From: Maribacter caenipelagi
Lineage (GTDB): Bacteria > Bacteroidota > Bacteroidia > Flavobacteriales > Flavobacteriaceae
Reading direction: 5' to 3'
Length of the DNA: 64,000 nucleotides
NCBI RefSeq assembly: GCF_004364175.1
Contig: NZ_SNZW01000014.1
Span: forward strand, 248,001 to 312,000
In this document: piece after piece, positions 16,099 to 25,968 of the stretch
Layout: each line of letters starts with the position of its first letter
Numbering within the stretch: position 1 is the stretch's first letter
Made by a program: the position numbers and the translations under genes
Notes under the pieces: generated by a model
Databases searched by the model: none
What the model saw: the letters and a program-made list of their open reading frames with translations, nothing else
Told to the model about the DNA's origin: nothing

Positions 16099-16767
16099 AT
16101 GAACACTGTACGAATTTTAGCGGTAGATGATCACGAAATGACTGCTCTTGGATATAAATATATTCTTGAGGATTCTGAATTTGCCGACTTTAATGTTAAG
16201 GTAGAAATAGCTACAAGTTTCGAAAAAGGGAAAACTAAGATTGAAACTTCAAAGCGAGCGGTACCTTACGACATTATTCTTTTAGATATTCAATTATTCT
16301 CACCAGAATCTAAAGACCCCAGAACAGGTATTGATTTAGGCATTGTAGCCAGAAACGAAGTGCCTAATTCAAAGGTGGTATTCATGTCCTCATATAGTGA
16401 CAACTATAGAATAAATAATATTTTCAAAACTGTAAATCCTGACGGATATATGGTTAAATCTGAAATAGACGAAATGTCACTTAAAACAATGGTTGAAACT
16501 ATTGTTAATGAATCTCCTTATTACACAGCAAGTGCTTTATCTGCAATACGTCGCAGAATGTCTACCAATATAGTTATCGATGAACAAGATCAAAAGATTC
16601 TATATCATCTTTCACAAGGTATACACACTAGAGACATAGCTCCATTAATTGGTTCTGCAAACACTACGGTAGAAGCTAGAAAAAGACAGTTAAAAGCTTT
16701 ATTCGATGTTAAAAATGGTAATGATCTTGCTTTAATAAATGAAGCAAAAACACGTGGTTTTCTATAA
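16099..16767 (+). CDS. Response regulator, receiver plus NarL/LuxR-like helix-turn-helix
   Basis: 222 residues. The receiver is intact: acidic pair Asp10-Asp11, phosphoacceptor Asp63 (YDIILLDIQLF), Ser97/98 and Lys120 (GYMVKSE). There is an insertion after Asp63 (SPESKDPRTG), common in flavobacterial members. Residues about 160-215 form a LuxR-like HTH (DQKILYHLSQGIHTRDIAPLIG, then TVEARKRQLKALFDV). It is the likely partner of the TPR histidine kinase directly upstream. Unlike the LytTR protein three genes earlier, this regulator keeps all its phosphorylation residues. Confidence 0.93.
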   Translation: MNTVRILAVDDHEMTALGYKYILEDSEFADFNVKVEIATSFEKGKTKIETSKRAVPYDIILLDIQLFSPESKDPRTGIDLGIVARNEVPNSKVVFMSSYSDNYRINNIFKTVNPDGYMVKSEIDEMSLKTMVETIVNESPYYTASALSAIRRRMSTNIVIDEQDQKILYHLSQGIHTRDIAPLIGSANTTVEARKRQLKALFDVKNGNDLALINEAKTRGFL

Positions 16768-16924
16768 ATTAGACATAAAATCACAACTTTCTGATTATCA
16801 GTTTATTATGTTTAATTAAATCATTTTATCATAATATCCTCCGAAATTCTAAGGTTTTCATAAGTCAAAATACAAGGTTAGAAAAGTATCTTTATGTAAA
16901 AGAATGCTATAAATTTTTACCTTT

Positions 16925-17563
16925 ATGCCGTTTAACTACGAAAATTTCATTAATAATTCGAAACTAGAGTACACCAAAGAAATTACGGGTATCGATGAAT
17001 TTCTAAGTGCTATTGATTTTCATTATTTTTCTAGTGTAAAGCTTAACAATAAGCATATTACCTTTAATTCTATTAGTTTGGTTTTAGAGGTTTCGTGTAA
17101 TTTAAATTTACTTGAATTACTTGCTCACTTTAATACGGGTAGATGGGGAAATAGTGGAAAAGAAGATTCTCCATTACATATAGCTTTAGAGAATCTTGAT
17201 TTAAAAAATCAATGTAACATTGACATTGAAGAACTTACATTCTTCTTAAATGATACAAGTATTGTTATAAAAAGAATTTATAACCGAAGTATATCAACGC
17301 AAGTAAATGATATTTTTAAACAAATAGCGTTTAATTATGTGTTTTTAACAAGGGGACTTACTCAAAAACCTTACGAAATTTTTGTTCCCATATTCGAAGA
17401 TTATATCGAGAATATTGAAGCAGATGATGAGCAATTAAATATGGCTCCAAAATCTTATTCTGAATTTTGGGGAATTTACTTAGATAAAGACGATGAGGCT
17501 TCTATTTACGACGTAAATAAAAATACTTATGTTAGTGGTGATTTAGAGTTTTTATCAGAATAA
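16925..17563 (+). CDS. Unknown soluble protein
   Basis: 212 residues, no signal peptide, no membrane segment and no cysteine pair. I do not recognise the family. The composition is acidic, with Asn-rich beta-strand-like stretches (KLNNKHITFNSISLVLEVS) and a hydrophobic helical segment near residue 140 (QIAFNYVFLTRGLTQKPYEIF). It lies 157 bases after the response regulator on the same strand and ends 29 bases before the convergent glyA stop. It has no obvious relation to the regulator and could be a separate unit. Confidence 0.65.
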   Translation: MPFNYENFINNSKLEYTKEITGIDEFLSAIDFHYFSSVKLNNKHITFNSISLVLEVSCNLNLLELLAHFNTGRWGNSGKEDSPLHIALENLDLKNQCNIDIEELTFFLNDTSIVIKRIYNRSISTQVNDIFKQIAFNYVFLTRGLTQKPYEIFVPIFEDYIENIEADDEQLNMAPKSYSEFWGIYLDKDDEASIYDVNKNTYVSGDLEFLSE

Positions 17564-17591
17564 AAACTCTAAATCAATTACTAACTTTTAA

Positions 17592-18866
17592 TTATGCATT
17601 AAAAATTGGTCTTGTATTCATCATTGCATTAACCTTCTCTTTCACTTCTTTTATAATAGCTTCATTTTCAGGATTGGTAATTACCTGATCAATAAAATCT
17701 ACTACTTTTTCCATATCGCTTTCAACTAAACCTCGTGTTGTTATTGCTGCTGTTCCAAAACGAATACCAGACGTTACAAATGGAGATTTATCATCAAAAG
17801 GTACCATATTCTTATTTGCGGTAATATCTGCTAAAACCAATGCTTTCTCAGCATCTTTACCCGAAATATCTTTATTTCTTAGATCGATAAGCATCATGTG
17901 ATTATCAGTACCATCAGAAATGATATTGTAACCTCGTTTAACAAAAGATTTAGCCATTGCATCGGCATTTGTCTTTACCTGAGCTATATACGTTGCGTAC
18001 GACTCTGTTAACGCTTCACCGAAAGCAATTGCCTTACCAGCGATAACATGTTCTAATGGACCACCTTGATTTCCTGGAAAAACGGCTAAATCTAATAAAG
18101 CAGACATTTTTCTAAGATTTCCGTTTTTAAGTTTGATACCGAAAGGATTTTCAAAATCAGTTCCCATCAATATCAATCCCCCCCTTGGTCCTCTCAATGT
18201 TTTATGGGTTGTTGTTGTAACGATATGACAATGAGGAATTGGGTTATTTAAAAGACCCTTCGCAATCAATCCTGCAGGGTGAGAAATATCTGCTAATAAA
18301 ATAGCATTTACACTATCTGCAATCTTACGAAAACGCTCAAAATCAATATCTCTAGAATATGCAGAAGCTCCAGCTATAATAAGCTTTGGCTGTTCTTTTG
18401 TAGCAACTTCTTGAATTTTGTCATAATCTAACCTTCCGGTTTCTTTATCTACCCCGTAAAACACAGGATTATACAATCTACCCGAAAAATTAACAGGCGA
18501 ACCATGTGTTAGGTGACCACCATGAGATAAATCAAATCCTAAAATTTTATCACCTGGCTGAAGACATGCATGATACACAGCTGCATTTGCCTGAGAACCA
18601 GAGTGAGGTTGTACATTTGCATATGCCGCACCAAATAGCTCTTTTGCCCTATCAATAGCTAATTGTTCTACTTTATCAACTACTTCACAACCGCCGTAAT
18701 ATCTTTTACCAGGATACCCTTCAGCATACTTATTTGTAAGTACTGACCCTTGAGCTTCCATTACCTGAGGACTAGTGAAATTCTCAGAGGCAATTAATTC
18801 AATGCCGTTAATTTGACGTTGTCTCTCTTCTTCAATTAAATTAAAAATAGTCGTGTCGCGTTGCAT
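17592..18866 (-). CDS. glyA: Serine hydroxymethyltransferase
   Basis: 424 residues from the ATG at 18866. A cytoplasmic PLP enzyme that interconverts serine and glycine with tetrahydrofolate, the main source of one-carbon units. The PLP Lys is in [14 protein letters not shown]. Substrate and cofactor landmarks include [10 protein letters not shown] near the N-terminus, YPGKRYYGG and [11 protein letters not shown]. The frame is open 12 codons further to 18902, but a TATTTTTG -7 box at 18892-18899 overlaps that extension, so the shorter form is chosen. Length and composition are normal for the family. Confidence 0.97.
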   Translation of the reverse strand: MQRDTTIFNLIEEERQRQINGIELIASENFTSPQVMEAQGSVLTNKYAEGYPGKRYYGGCEVVDKVEQLAIDRAKELFGAAYANVQPHSGSQANAAVYHACLQPGDKILGFDLSHGGHLTHGSPVNFSGRLYNPVFYGVDKETGRLDYDKIQEVATKEQPKLIIAGASAYSRDIDFERFRKIADSVNAILLADISHPAGLIAKGLLNNPIPHCHIVTTTTHKTLRGPRGGLILMGTDFENPFGIKLKNGNLRKMSALLDLAVFPGNQGGPLEHVIAGKAIAFGEALTESYATYIAQVKTNADAMAKSFVKRGYNIISDGTDNHMMLIDLRNKDISGKDAEKALVLADITANKNMVPFDDKSPFVTSGIRFGTAAITTRGLVESDMEKVVDFIDQVITNPENEAIIKEVKEKVNAMMNTRPIFNA

Positions 18867-18891
18867 GTAGATATTTCTTTTAAATAAGTTG

Positions 18892-18899
18892 CAAAAATA
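18892..18899 (-). promoter_or_regulatory. -7 box of glyA
   Basis: CAAAAATA on the plus strand reads TATTTTTG on the minus strand. It lies 26 bases before the glyA ATG at 18866. A clear TTG element at the right distance is not seen. Confidence 0.5.
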
Positions 18900-19114
18900 C
18901 AAATAGCGTGTCTATTGAAATATAAAAAAGAGCACAAACACATAACTTATTTATTAAAATTAGTTAATAACTCTACTGTTATTGCTTATTTAAATAAGAA
19001 TGAATTCATACATCTCATCGAAAATATACTATTTCTCGTCCTATTACGTTTAATAACAACCCTTTTATGGCACGGCTGTTGAATAGCTATTATAAATCAT
19101 AAAAAATAATAGAC

Positions 19115-20299
19115 ATGAAAAAATTTCTACTATTTAGTTTTATCGGGCTGCTACTTTCTTGTAGTGGTGTTAAAAAAACGCAGGAGGCTCTGAACTCTGG
19201 TAATTACGAGGCTGCAATTAATAAGGCAGTAATGAATATCGCAGAGAACAAGACCAAAAAAAGCAATCAGCAATATATAGTTCTTCTCGAAGAAGGGTAT
19301 AAAAAAAATACCGAAAGAGAATTGCAACACATTAAATTCCTCAAAAAGGATGGCAATGCCGCAAACTATGAGGAGATTTTCAATACTTACGGTAGATTAA
19401 AATCTATTCAAGAGCGAATTCGCCCGTTACTTCCATTACAAATACAAGATGAAGGTAGAAGAGCGCAATTCAGCTTTAAGAATTATGATGATGATATCAT
19501 TGCCGCAAAATCTAATTTATCTGAGTTTTTATATAATAAAGCAAACACGCTTTTAAAAGACGCTAACTATAAAATGGATTACAGAAATGCGTACAATGAC
19601 TTAAATTATTTACAAGAAATAAACCCTAACTATAAAGATGTTATATCTAAAATAGATGAAGCATATCAAAAAGGGTTAGATTATGTTATTGTGGATATGA
19701 CAAACAATACGAATCAGATTATACCAAAAAGATTAGAAGACGAGCTTTTAAATCTAAATACTTACGGCTTAAATTCTAATTGGACAGAATACCACACCAA
19801 CAGGATACAAAATCAAGTGTATGACTATCAAATGGAAGTTTCCTTTCAAGATATAAACATCTCTCCTGAACAAATTAGGGAGAAACAAATTAGCAAGGAG
19901 AGACAAATCAAAGATGGATATACTTTTGTTGAAGACGGTAATGGCAATGTAGTTTCTGACAGTTTAGGCAATAGTATTAAAGTTGATAAATTTAAAACGG
20001 TACGATGTAATTTTTACCAGTTTACACAGTTTAAAAGCGCACAGGTAACTGGTGTAGTAAATTTTATCGACTTAAAGAAACAACAAAAAATAAATCAATA
20101 CCCATTAACAAGTCAATTCATATTCGAACATATTTATGCTAATTATGATGGCGATAAAAGAGCGCTAGATAATGACTTAGTTTCTCTTTTACAACTCGCA
20201 AGAGTACCATTTCCCAGCAACGAACAAATGGTTTATGATGCCGGTGAAGATTTAAAGAATAATCTTAAAAATATATTGAACAATCAAAGTTTTAATTAA
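19115..20299 (+). CDS. Exported lipoprotein, TPR-like front part, unknown function
   Basis: 394 residues. The signal MKKFLLFSFIGLLLSC gives lipidation at Cys16. The first half looks like helical repeats (KTQEALNSGNYEAAINKAV, NAYNDLNYLQEINPNYKDV). The second half is beta-rich and contains a charged block (QIREKQISKERQIKDGYTFVEDGNGNVVSDSLGN). I do not recognise a named family. It is divergent from glyA and ends in a shared terminator with the convergent ytxJ gene. An envelope role is inferred from the lipoprotein signal only. Confidence 0.82.
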   Translation: MKKFLLFSFIGLLLSCSGVKKTQEALNSGNYEAAINKAVMNIAENKTKKSNQQYIVLLEEGYKKNTERELQHIKFLKKDGNAANYEEIFNTYGRLKSIQERIRPLLPLQIQDEGRRAQFSFKNYDDDIIAAKSNLSEFLYNKANTLLKDANYKMDYRNAYNDLNYLQEINPNYKDVISKIDEAYQKGLDYVIVDMTNNTNQIIPKRLEDELLNLNTYGLNSNWTEYHTNRIQNQVYDYQMEVSFQDINISPEQIREKQISKERQIKDGYTFVEDGNGNVVSDSLGNSIKVDKFKTVRCNFYQFTQFKSAQVTGVVNFIDLKKQQKINQYPLTSQFIFEHIYANYDGDKRALDNDLVSLLQLARVPFPSNEQMVYDAGEDLKNNLKNILNNQSFN

Positions 20300-20300
20300 A

Positions 20301-20326
20301 AAAAGCCCCGTTACTAGGGGCTTTTT
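20301..20326. terminator. Bidirectional intrinsic terminator
   Basis: AAAAGCCCC at 20301-20309 pairs with GGGGCTTTT at 20317-20325, with a 7-base loop. A-run and T-run flank the stem on both sides, so it can stop transcription of the plus-strand lipoprotein gene and of ytxJ on the minus strand. Confidence 0.88.
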
Positions 20327-20328
20327 AA

Positions 20329-20724
20329 TTATATATATTGCTCTAACTTAATATCAGATATTGCATTGTGCGAATCATGCACCACCACTACCCCATTCTT
20401 TACTATTAATAATTGAGGAGATTGATGCATAACACCAAACTCAGATGCAACCGCATTAGATACATCTCTATTCGCCAACAGATCCAAAAAGTAAAGATCC
20501 ATTTGCCCATTTTCTAGCCTGTAACTACTTTTAAACATATTTAGCACCATTCTACTGATTCCACAAGATGTCGAATGTTTGAATATCACCTGTGGTCTAC
20601 TACTAGACACTTCTTTAATATCATTTAATTGAGTCACAGAGTTAAGAGGTATCCATGGTATGCCAGATGAATTATTTCCATCATCACTTTTAGAACCTCC
20701 AAATAAACCACCAAATATTCCCAT
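20329..20724 (-). CDS. ytxJ: Bacillithiol-system redox protein YtxJ
   Basis: 131 residues, a monothiol thioredoxin-fold protein. The active site is HSTSCGISRM with a single Cys54, followed by the family patterns LYFLDLLANRDVSNAVASEF and HQSPQLLIVKNG. YtxJ proteins are monothiol bacilliredoxin-like factors that reduce bacillithiol-protein mixed disulfides. Its presence implies that this organism makes bacillithiol, as other flavobacteria do. A glycine-rich N-terminus (GIFGGLFGGSKSDD) is unusual but has no clear meaning. It ends 3 bases beyond the shared terminator. Confidence 0.9.
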   Translation of the reverse strand: MGIFGGLFGGSKSDDGNNSSGIPWIPLNSVTQLNDIKEVSSSRPQVIFKHSTSCGISRMVLNMFKSSYRLENGQMDLYFLDLLANRDVSNAVASEFGVMHQSPQLLIVKNGVVVVHDSHNAISDIKLEQYI

Positions 20725-20882
20725 AAAACTATTAATTTAATATTGTCATTTCAACAGAACCAAACTGACTAATTGTCAGTATATTTTTTCGATTTACAGT
20801 CATTTTGTCCTATAAACCTAATTGGTAAGATTGTTGAATATTAGCTATCAAAAGTATCACAATTAACTAAAACTTAAAGAAT

Positions 20883-23483
20883 ATGAATATAAATAATTTC
20901 ACTATAAAATCACAGGAAGCTATTCAACAAGCCCAGCTGATTGCCCAAAATAACGGACATCAGCAAATTGAAAATGAACATATATTTAAAGCACTTACCG
21001 AAGTTGAAGAAAATGTAATGCCCTTTTTAATCAAGAAATTAGGGATTAATTTTTCACTTGTTCAACAGATTTTAGAAAAAGAACTTTTAAGCTTTCCAAA
21101 AGTAGAAGGCGGAGACTTACAATTTTCTAGAGAAGCCGGTAAGACTTTAAACGAAGCTAGTATCATCGCCAAAAAAATGGAAGATGATTATGTTTCTATT
21201 GAGCATCTATTTTTAGCCATCTTAAAATCTAAAAGTAAAATAGCACAGATCTTAAAAGATCAAGGAGCAACCGAGAAAGACTTAATGGCTGCAATCGGCG
21301 AACTACGTAATGGCGAAAAGGTTACTTCTCAAAGTGCCGAAGATAATTACAACTCGCTTAATAAATATGCTAAAAACCTTAATGAATTAGCAGATAGCGG
21401 TAAACTAGACCCGGTAATTGGGCGTGACGAAGAAATACGTAGAATTCTACAAATTTTATCAAGACGTACTAAAAACAACCCTATTCTTGTAGGTGAACCT
21501 GGTGTTGGTAAAACCGCTATAGTTGAAGGTTTAGCGCATAGAATTATACAGGGTGATATTCCTGAAAATCTAAAGGATAAAGTAATTTATTCTTTGGACA
21601 TGGGTGCTTTAATTGCTGGCGCCAAATACAAAGGTGAATTTGAAGAGCGGCTAAAAGCCGTTATCAAAGAGGTTGTCAGTGCAGATGGTAATATCATCTT
21701 ATTCATTGATGAGATACACACCCTTGTTGGTGCAGGTGGCGGACAAGGTGCTATGGATGCTGCTAATATTCTAAAGCCAGCTCTTGCAAGAGGTGAGTTA
21801 AGATCAATTGGTGCAACTACTTTAGATGAATATCAAAAGTATTTTGAAAAAGACAAAGCTCTTGAAAGAAGATTTCAAAAAGTGGTTGTAGACCAACCAG
21901 ATACAGAAAGTGCTATTTCTATACTTAGAGGTATTAAAGAAAAATATGAAGCACACCATAAAGTACGTATTAAAGATGAAGCGGTTATTTCTGCCGTAGA
22001 GTTATCGCAGCGGTATATAACCAATCGATTTTTGCCAGATAAAGCAATTGACCTTATGGATGAGGCTGCATCTAAACTTAGAATGGAAATTAATTCTAAA
22101 CCTGAGGAGCTTGATGTACTTGATCGTAAAATTATGCAAATCGAAATTGAAATCGAAGCGATTAAACGTGAAGATGATAAGCAAAAGCTTCAGGTATTAA
22201 ATCTAGATTTAGCGAATATAAAAGAAGAGCGAAACGAAATTTTTGCGCAATGGGAAAGTGAAAAATCTGTAGTTGATAATATTCAACAGACAAAACTCGA
22301 TATTGAAAACTTCAAAGCTGAAGCTGAACGTGCCGAACGAAATGGCGACTATGGTAAAGTGGCAGAAATTAGATACGGAAAAATTAAAGAAGCACAAGAA
22401 AGCTTAACAAAGTTACAAGATGACTTAGCAGAGCAACAACATGCGGGCACTTTAATTAAAGAGGAAGTTACCAGTGATGATATTGCAGAAGTAGTTGCAA
22501 AATGGACTGGCATACCTGTTACTAAAATGTTGCAAAGTGAACGCGAAAAGCTATTAAAACTTGAAGAAGTGCTGCACAAACGCGTGGTAGGTCAAGAAGA
22601 AGCTATTGAAGCAGTTTCTGATGCCATACGCAGAAGTAGAGCCGGACTCCAAGATTCTAAAAAGCCTATTGGTTCGTTTCTTTTCTTAGGAACAACTGGT
22701 GTTGGTAAAACAGAGCTTGCGAAAACCTTGGCATCGTATTTATTCGATGATGAGAACGCTATGTCAAGAATAGACATGAGTGAATATCAAGAAAGACATT
22801 CGGTTAGTAGACTTGTAGGTGCACCTCCAGGATATGTGGGTTATGATGAAGGCGGACAATTGACCGAAGCGGTTCGTAGAAGACCTTATTCTGTTGTTCT
22901 TTTAGATGAAATTGAAAAAGCACACCCAGATACTTTCAACATCTTATTACAAGTATTGGACGAAGGTAGATTAACCGATAATAAAGGTCGCGTTGCAGAT
23001 TTTAAGAATACGATTATTATCATGACCAGTAACATGGGTAGCGATATTATTCAAGAAACATTTGAAAATGCAGTAGATGTTTATAGTGCAGCAGAGACTG
23101 CAAGAGTTGAAGTTCTGGGTCTTTTAAAGAAAACAGTTCGACCTGAGTTTATCAATAGAATTGATGACATTGTCATGTTTACACCTTTAACCAAAGATAA
23201 CATCAAAGAAATCGTAAGACTTCAATTGGAAAATTTAAAGAAAATGTTAGATAAGCAACAAATTACTTTAGATGCCACAGAAGAGGCTATCGATTATTTA
23301 GCAGAGAAAGGTTACGACCCTCAATTTGGTGCAAGACCAGTTAAAAGAACTATTCAAAAAGAAGTTCTAAACAACATGTCCAAGGCACTACTAAGCGGTG
23401 AAATTAAAGCTGACAGCGTTGTTTTACTTGACGCCTCTGATAATGGTTTAGTTTTTAGGAATCAAGAAGAAATTACAGTCTAA
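20883..23483 (+). CDS. clpB: ATP-dependent disaggregase ClpB
   Basis: 866 residues. A hexameric AAA+ chaperone that, with DnaK, pulls polypeptides out of aggregates. In order: the N domain with two Clp repeats (about 1-145), NBD1 with Walker A GEPGVGKT and Walker [13 protein letters not shown], the long coiled-coil middle domain (about 400-525) that is diagnostic of ClpB versus ClpA/C, and NBD2 with Walker [10 protein letters not shown] and Walker [13 protein letters not shown]. The C-terminus has the usual [11 protein letters not shown] sensor region. No CIRCE-like operator and no clean TAnnTTTG box were seen upstream. A terminator follows. Confidence 0.98.
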   Translation: MNINNFTIKSQEAIQQAQLIAQNNGHQQIENEHIFKALTEVEENVMPFLIKKLGINFSLVQQILEKELLSFPKVEGGDLQFSREAGKTLNEASIIAKKMEDDYVSIEHLFLAILKSKSKIAQILKDQGATEKDLMAAIGELRNGEKVTSQSAEDNYNSLNKYAKNLNELADSGKLDPVIGRDEEIRRILQILSRRTKNNPILVGEPGVGKTAIVEGLAHRIIQGDIPENLKDKVIYSLDMGALIAGAKYKGEFEERLKAVIKEVVSADGNIILFIDEIHTLVGAGGGQGAMDAANILKPALARGELRSIGATTLDEYQKYFEKDKALERRFQKVVVDQPDTESAISILRGIKEKYEAHHKVRIKDEAVISAVELSQRYITNRFLPDKAIDLMDEAASKLRMEINSKPEELDVLDRKIMQIEIEIEAIKREDDKQKLQVLNLDLANIKEERNEIFAQWESEKSVVDNIQQTKLDIENFKAEAERAERNGDYGKVAEIRYGKIKEAQESLTKLQDDLAEQQHAGTLIKEEVTSDDIAEVVAKWTGIPVTKMLQSEREKLLKLEEVLHKRVVGQEEAIEAVSDAIRRSRAGLQDSKKPIGSFLFLGTTGVGKTELAKTLASYLFDDENAMSRIDMSEYQERHSVSRLVGAPPGYVGYDEGGQLTEAVRRRPYSVVLLDEIEKAHPDTFNILLQVLDEGRLTDNKGRVADFKNTIIIMTSNMGSDIIQETFENAVDVYSAAETARVEVLGLLKKTVRPEFINRIDDIVMFTPLTKDNIKEIVRLQLENLKKMLDKQQITLDATEEAIDYLAEKGYDPQFGARPVKRTIQKEVLNNMSKALLSGEIKADSVVLLDASDNGLVFRNQEEITV

Positions 23484-23500
23484 TTTTAAAAATTTGACAG

Positions 23501-23538
23501 AAAAGCGTTCATATTAAATATATGGACGCTTTTTTTTA
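23501..23538 (+). terminator. Intrinsic terminator after clpB
   Basis: A 14-base-pair stem with one G-T pair (AAAAGCGTTCATAT at 23501-23514 with ATATGGACGCTTTT), a 5-base loop and a T-run. It lies 18 bases after the clpB stop. Confidence 0.85.
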
Positions 23539-23594
23539 TCAACAATATATACCATGCAGTATAGATTATTTATATTCGCATAAAACAGTCTATT

Positions 23595-24188
23595 ATGTCA
23601 ACCAAAGCCGAAAGAACTACAGCTTATATTATTGAGACTGTCGCACCAGTTTTTAATAAACATGGGTATGTAGGCACAAGCATGAGCGATTTAACCGATG
23701 CCACTAACTTAACCAAAGGTGCGCTATACGGTAATTTCGAAAATAAAGAAGCGCTAGCTTTAGCTGCTTTCGAATATAACAGAAACTTATTACTTACTGC
23801 GATTGACGAACATTTAGCAATTGAAGGTAAGGCCTTGGATAAAATTGAGAATCTTATCGAGTTCTACAAGAAGTATGATATATTTACTATGAATATGGGT
23901 GGTTGCCCCGTATTAAACGTTGGTATAGATGCGCAACACAATAACAAACTTCTTGCGGCTGCAGCAAAAGAAACTATAAAGGACATTGAAGGAAAAATTG
24001 CCTTAGCTTTTGAAAACGGCATAAACAATGGAGAATTCAAACTTCCTGTTACTCCATTACAATTCTCTAAACAATTATTCACTATTATTCAAGGAGCTAT
24101 TGCAATGGCAACGATTACAACTGACCGTAAATACCTATTAAATACAGTAACGTATTTAGATGTGTTAATTAAAAGAGAACTTAAATAA
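23595..24188 (+). CDS. TetR/AcrR-family transcriptional regulator
   Basis: 197 residues. The N-terminal HTH (about 8-55) reads YIIETVAPVFNKHGYVGTSMSDLTDATNLTKGALYGNF in overlapping parts, the classical TetR pattern with GALYGNF in the recognition region. The C-terminal ligand-binding part is all-helical with a TetR_C-like region (KQLFTIIQGAIAMATI). The ligand is unknown. The gene stands alone after the clpB terminator, and the next gene is convergent, so its target is probably elsewhere or itself. Confidence 0.92.
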   Translation: MSTKAERTTAYIIETVAPVFNKHGYVGTSMSDLTDATNLTKGALYGNFENKEALALAAFEYNRNLLLTAIDEHLAIEGKALDKIENLIEFYKKYDIFTMNMGGCPVLNVGIDAQHNNKLLAAAAKETIKDIEGKIALAFENGINNGEFKLPVTPLQFSKQLFTIIQGAIAMATITTDRKYLLNTVTYLDVLIKRELK

Positions 24189-24246
24189 GCCCTTCAATTC
24201 AACCATACACCTTCCAACCAATACAATCAAACATCGATTAGATTAA

Positions 24247-25890
24247 CTACTCGCCCGTTACTCTAAATATCCAGATTTTATCAGTGTACTTCCCTCCTAA
24301 TTTGGAGTCTCTTGCTTCTCTAGCGTCTTTAATAAAGTTGTACTTGGCTAGATAAACATAATTATATTTATTCTTTTGTCTAAAGAATGATTTTGCATTG
24401 ATTCCTCGTTTCTGCATATCTGCCAAGAAAGCGTCTAAATACTTCTTAGTACCGAATACATTGGCAATTAAGTAATAACCTGGCTCTAAAGAGCCCTCTT
24501 TTGTTACTTCTTCATACTTCTCACCAGCTTTAACTTTTACAACTTCATTTTTCATTGCCAAAGCTTCACTTTGAGCAATAGAATCTTGTCTTTGTTGTTG
24601 AGCCAACGCTACTGCAGCTGCTTCTTTTTTCATAACCGCAGCTATAGAATCTTGTTGCCTTTGCTGTTTTAAGGCATTTGCAGAAGCGAGTGCTTGAGCC
24701 GCCTTTGCACTTTCTATAGAATCTCTTTTTCTTCTGATATTTCTCTTTGATTCTTTTACTACCAAATCAGATTTTCGTGAAGCGAGCTGAATTGAATCTT
24801 TAATTCTATTACTTTCAATAAGTGCTAAGCGCTCTTGTTTTTTAGATTCACGCTTTAGAGCCAACTTTTCTGCTTTGGTTAATTCATTAGAAACCACTGC
24901 TTTTTCTTCTTGCTCAACAAGAGCATCTTCTTTTTGCTTTTCCTCTTCAGCTAATAATTGCTCTCTTAGTTTTTCTTCTGGTGATTGTAGTGTACCCAGT
25001 TTATATGATGTTACCAATTCAAAAGAAGGATCTTGACCTTTTAAGTCTGAACTAGTACCAATTTCGATTAACGCACCAAAAGATAATCGCTTAAAGAAAC
25101 GACCTCCAATACCACCTGAGAACCCGTAAAAACTATTATAACCTGCCTGCGCCCAATACTTATTAGTCGTAAGCAAGGTAGTCAAGCCTACTTGGTTATC
25201 TAAACCCGGTATCGTCTTGTAATACAACATAGGTCTTAAAACCGAACTATCATCTGTACTTAACACATTAACAGGGAAATCATAACTCACCAATGCCTGA
25301 AACATTCTATCCTCAGGACTCGTATTGCGTTCATTAGAAGTAAAATTATAATCGAATAGGTTTTCTGAAACTAAGCCTATATTGAATCTATCTATGTTTA
25401 AATTAATACCAGGTGCCATTTGTAGAATAAAATCATTTTCTGCTGTAGTCTGTATTGGGTTAGGCACAAAAAAGCGTTCGTCTGCTAACTTCTGTTGAAA
25501 GGCAAATACGTTCAAACCAACACCTAAAATAACACCTTCACTTAATTCTATGGTATGAGCATAATTAAGAACTGCTCCTGTATTCAAGAAAATTCCTGTA
25601 TTATGCTGAAAGAAACCAACACCAGCTGCAGAAACATCATTGAGCCTTGCTGTATAATTTAAAAATAATGAAGTTGGGTCACCATCATATGATTGCCATT
25701 GCCACCTAGCCCATAAAGCTACTGAAGAAGGATTATTACGGTCTAAACTATAAGCAGGATTTATCAAACTCCCGTTATACTCCGTGAGGTTTTGTTGCCT
25801 AAAATCTGTAGGTAAAACGACTTCTTGAGCCTTAAGACCTAGAACTACAAATCCGATAAGAAGTGCCCCACAAAATTTTTTCATATGCAA
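24247..25890 (-). CDS. PorP/SprF-family outer-membrane protein with SPOR-like C-terminus
   Basis: 547 residues. The signal peptide ends near GLKAQ. Residues about 25-300 are a PorP/SprF beta-barrel (NGSLINPAYSLD, VGLTTLLTTNKYWAQAGYNS, FKRLSFGALIEIG), the partner family of type IX secretion and gliding. A highly charged Ala/Glu/Lys/Gln-rich linker covers about 303-465, with DSI blocks at 365, 390, 414 and 436. The end (about 470-545) is an SPOR-like fold (GYYLIANVFGTKKYLDAFLADMQKRGINA), which in SPOR proteins binds denuded peptidoglycan. The protein would thus link outer membrane to cell wall. The ATG at 25884 (MKKF) is an alternative start. Confidence 0.85.
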   Translation of the reverse strand: MHMKKFCGALLIGFVVLGLKAQEVVLPTDFRQQNLTEYNGSLINPAYSLDRNNPSSVALWARWQWQSYDGDPTSLFLNYTARLNDVSAAGVGFFQHNTGIFLNTGAVLNYAHTIELSEGVILGVGLNVFAFQQKLADERFFVPNPIQTTAENDFILQMAPGINLNIDRFNIGLVSENLFDYNFTSNERNTSPEDRMFQALVSYDFPVNVLSTDDSSVLRPMLYYKTIPGLDNQVGLTTLLTTNKYWAQAGYNSFYGFSGGIGGRFFKRLSFGALIEIGTSSDLKGQDPSFELVTSYKLGTLQSPEEKLREQLLAEEEKQKEDALVEQEEKAVVSNELTKAEKLALKRESKKQERLALIESNRIKDSIQLASRKSDLVVKESKRNIRRKRDSIESAKAAQALASANALKQQRQQDSIAAVMKKEAAAVALAQQQRQDSIAQSEALAMKNEVVKVKAGEKYEEVTKEGSLEPGYYLIANVFGTKKYLDAFLADMQKRGINAKSFFRQKNKYNYVYLAKYNFIKDAREARDSKLGGKYTDKIWIFRVTGE

Positions 25891-25968
25891 AAAAACAAAA
25901 AATAGACTATTTATAGTACTATTTTGAAGTAATTTTAGTTATTAATTTAATACACCAAACATAATTTC

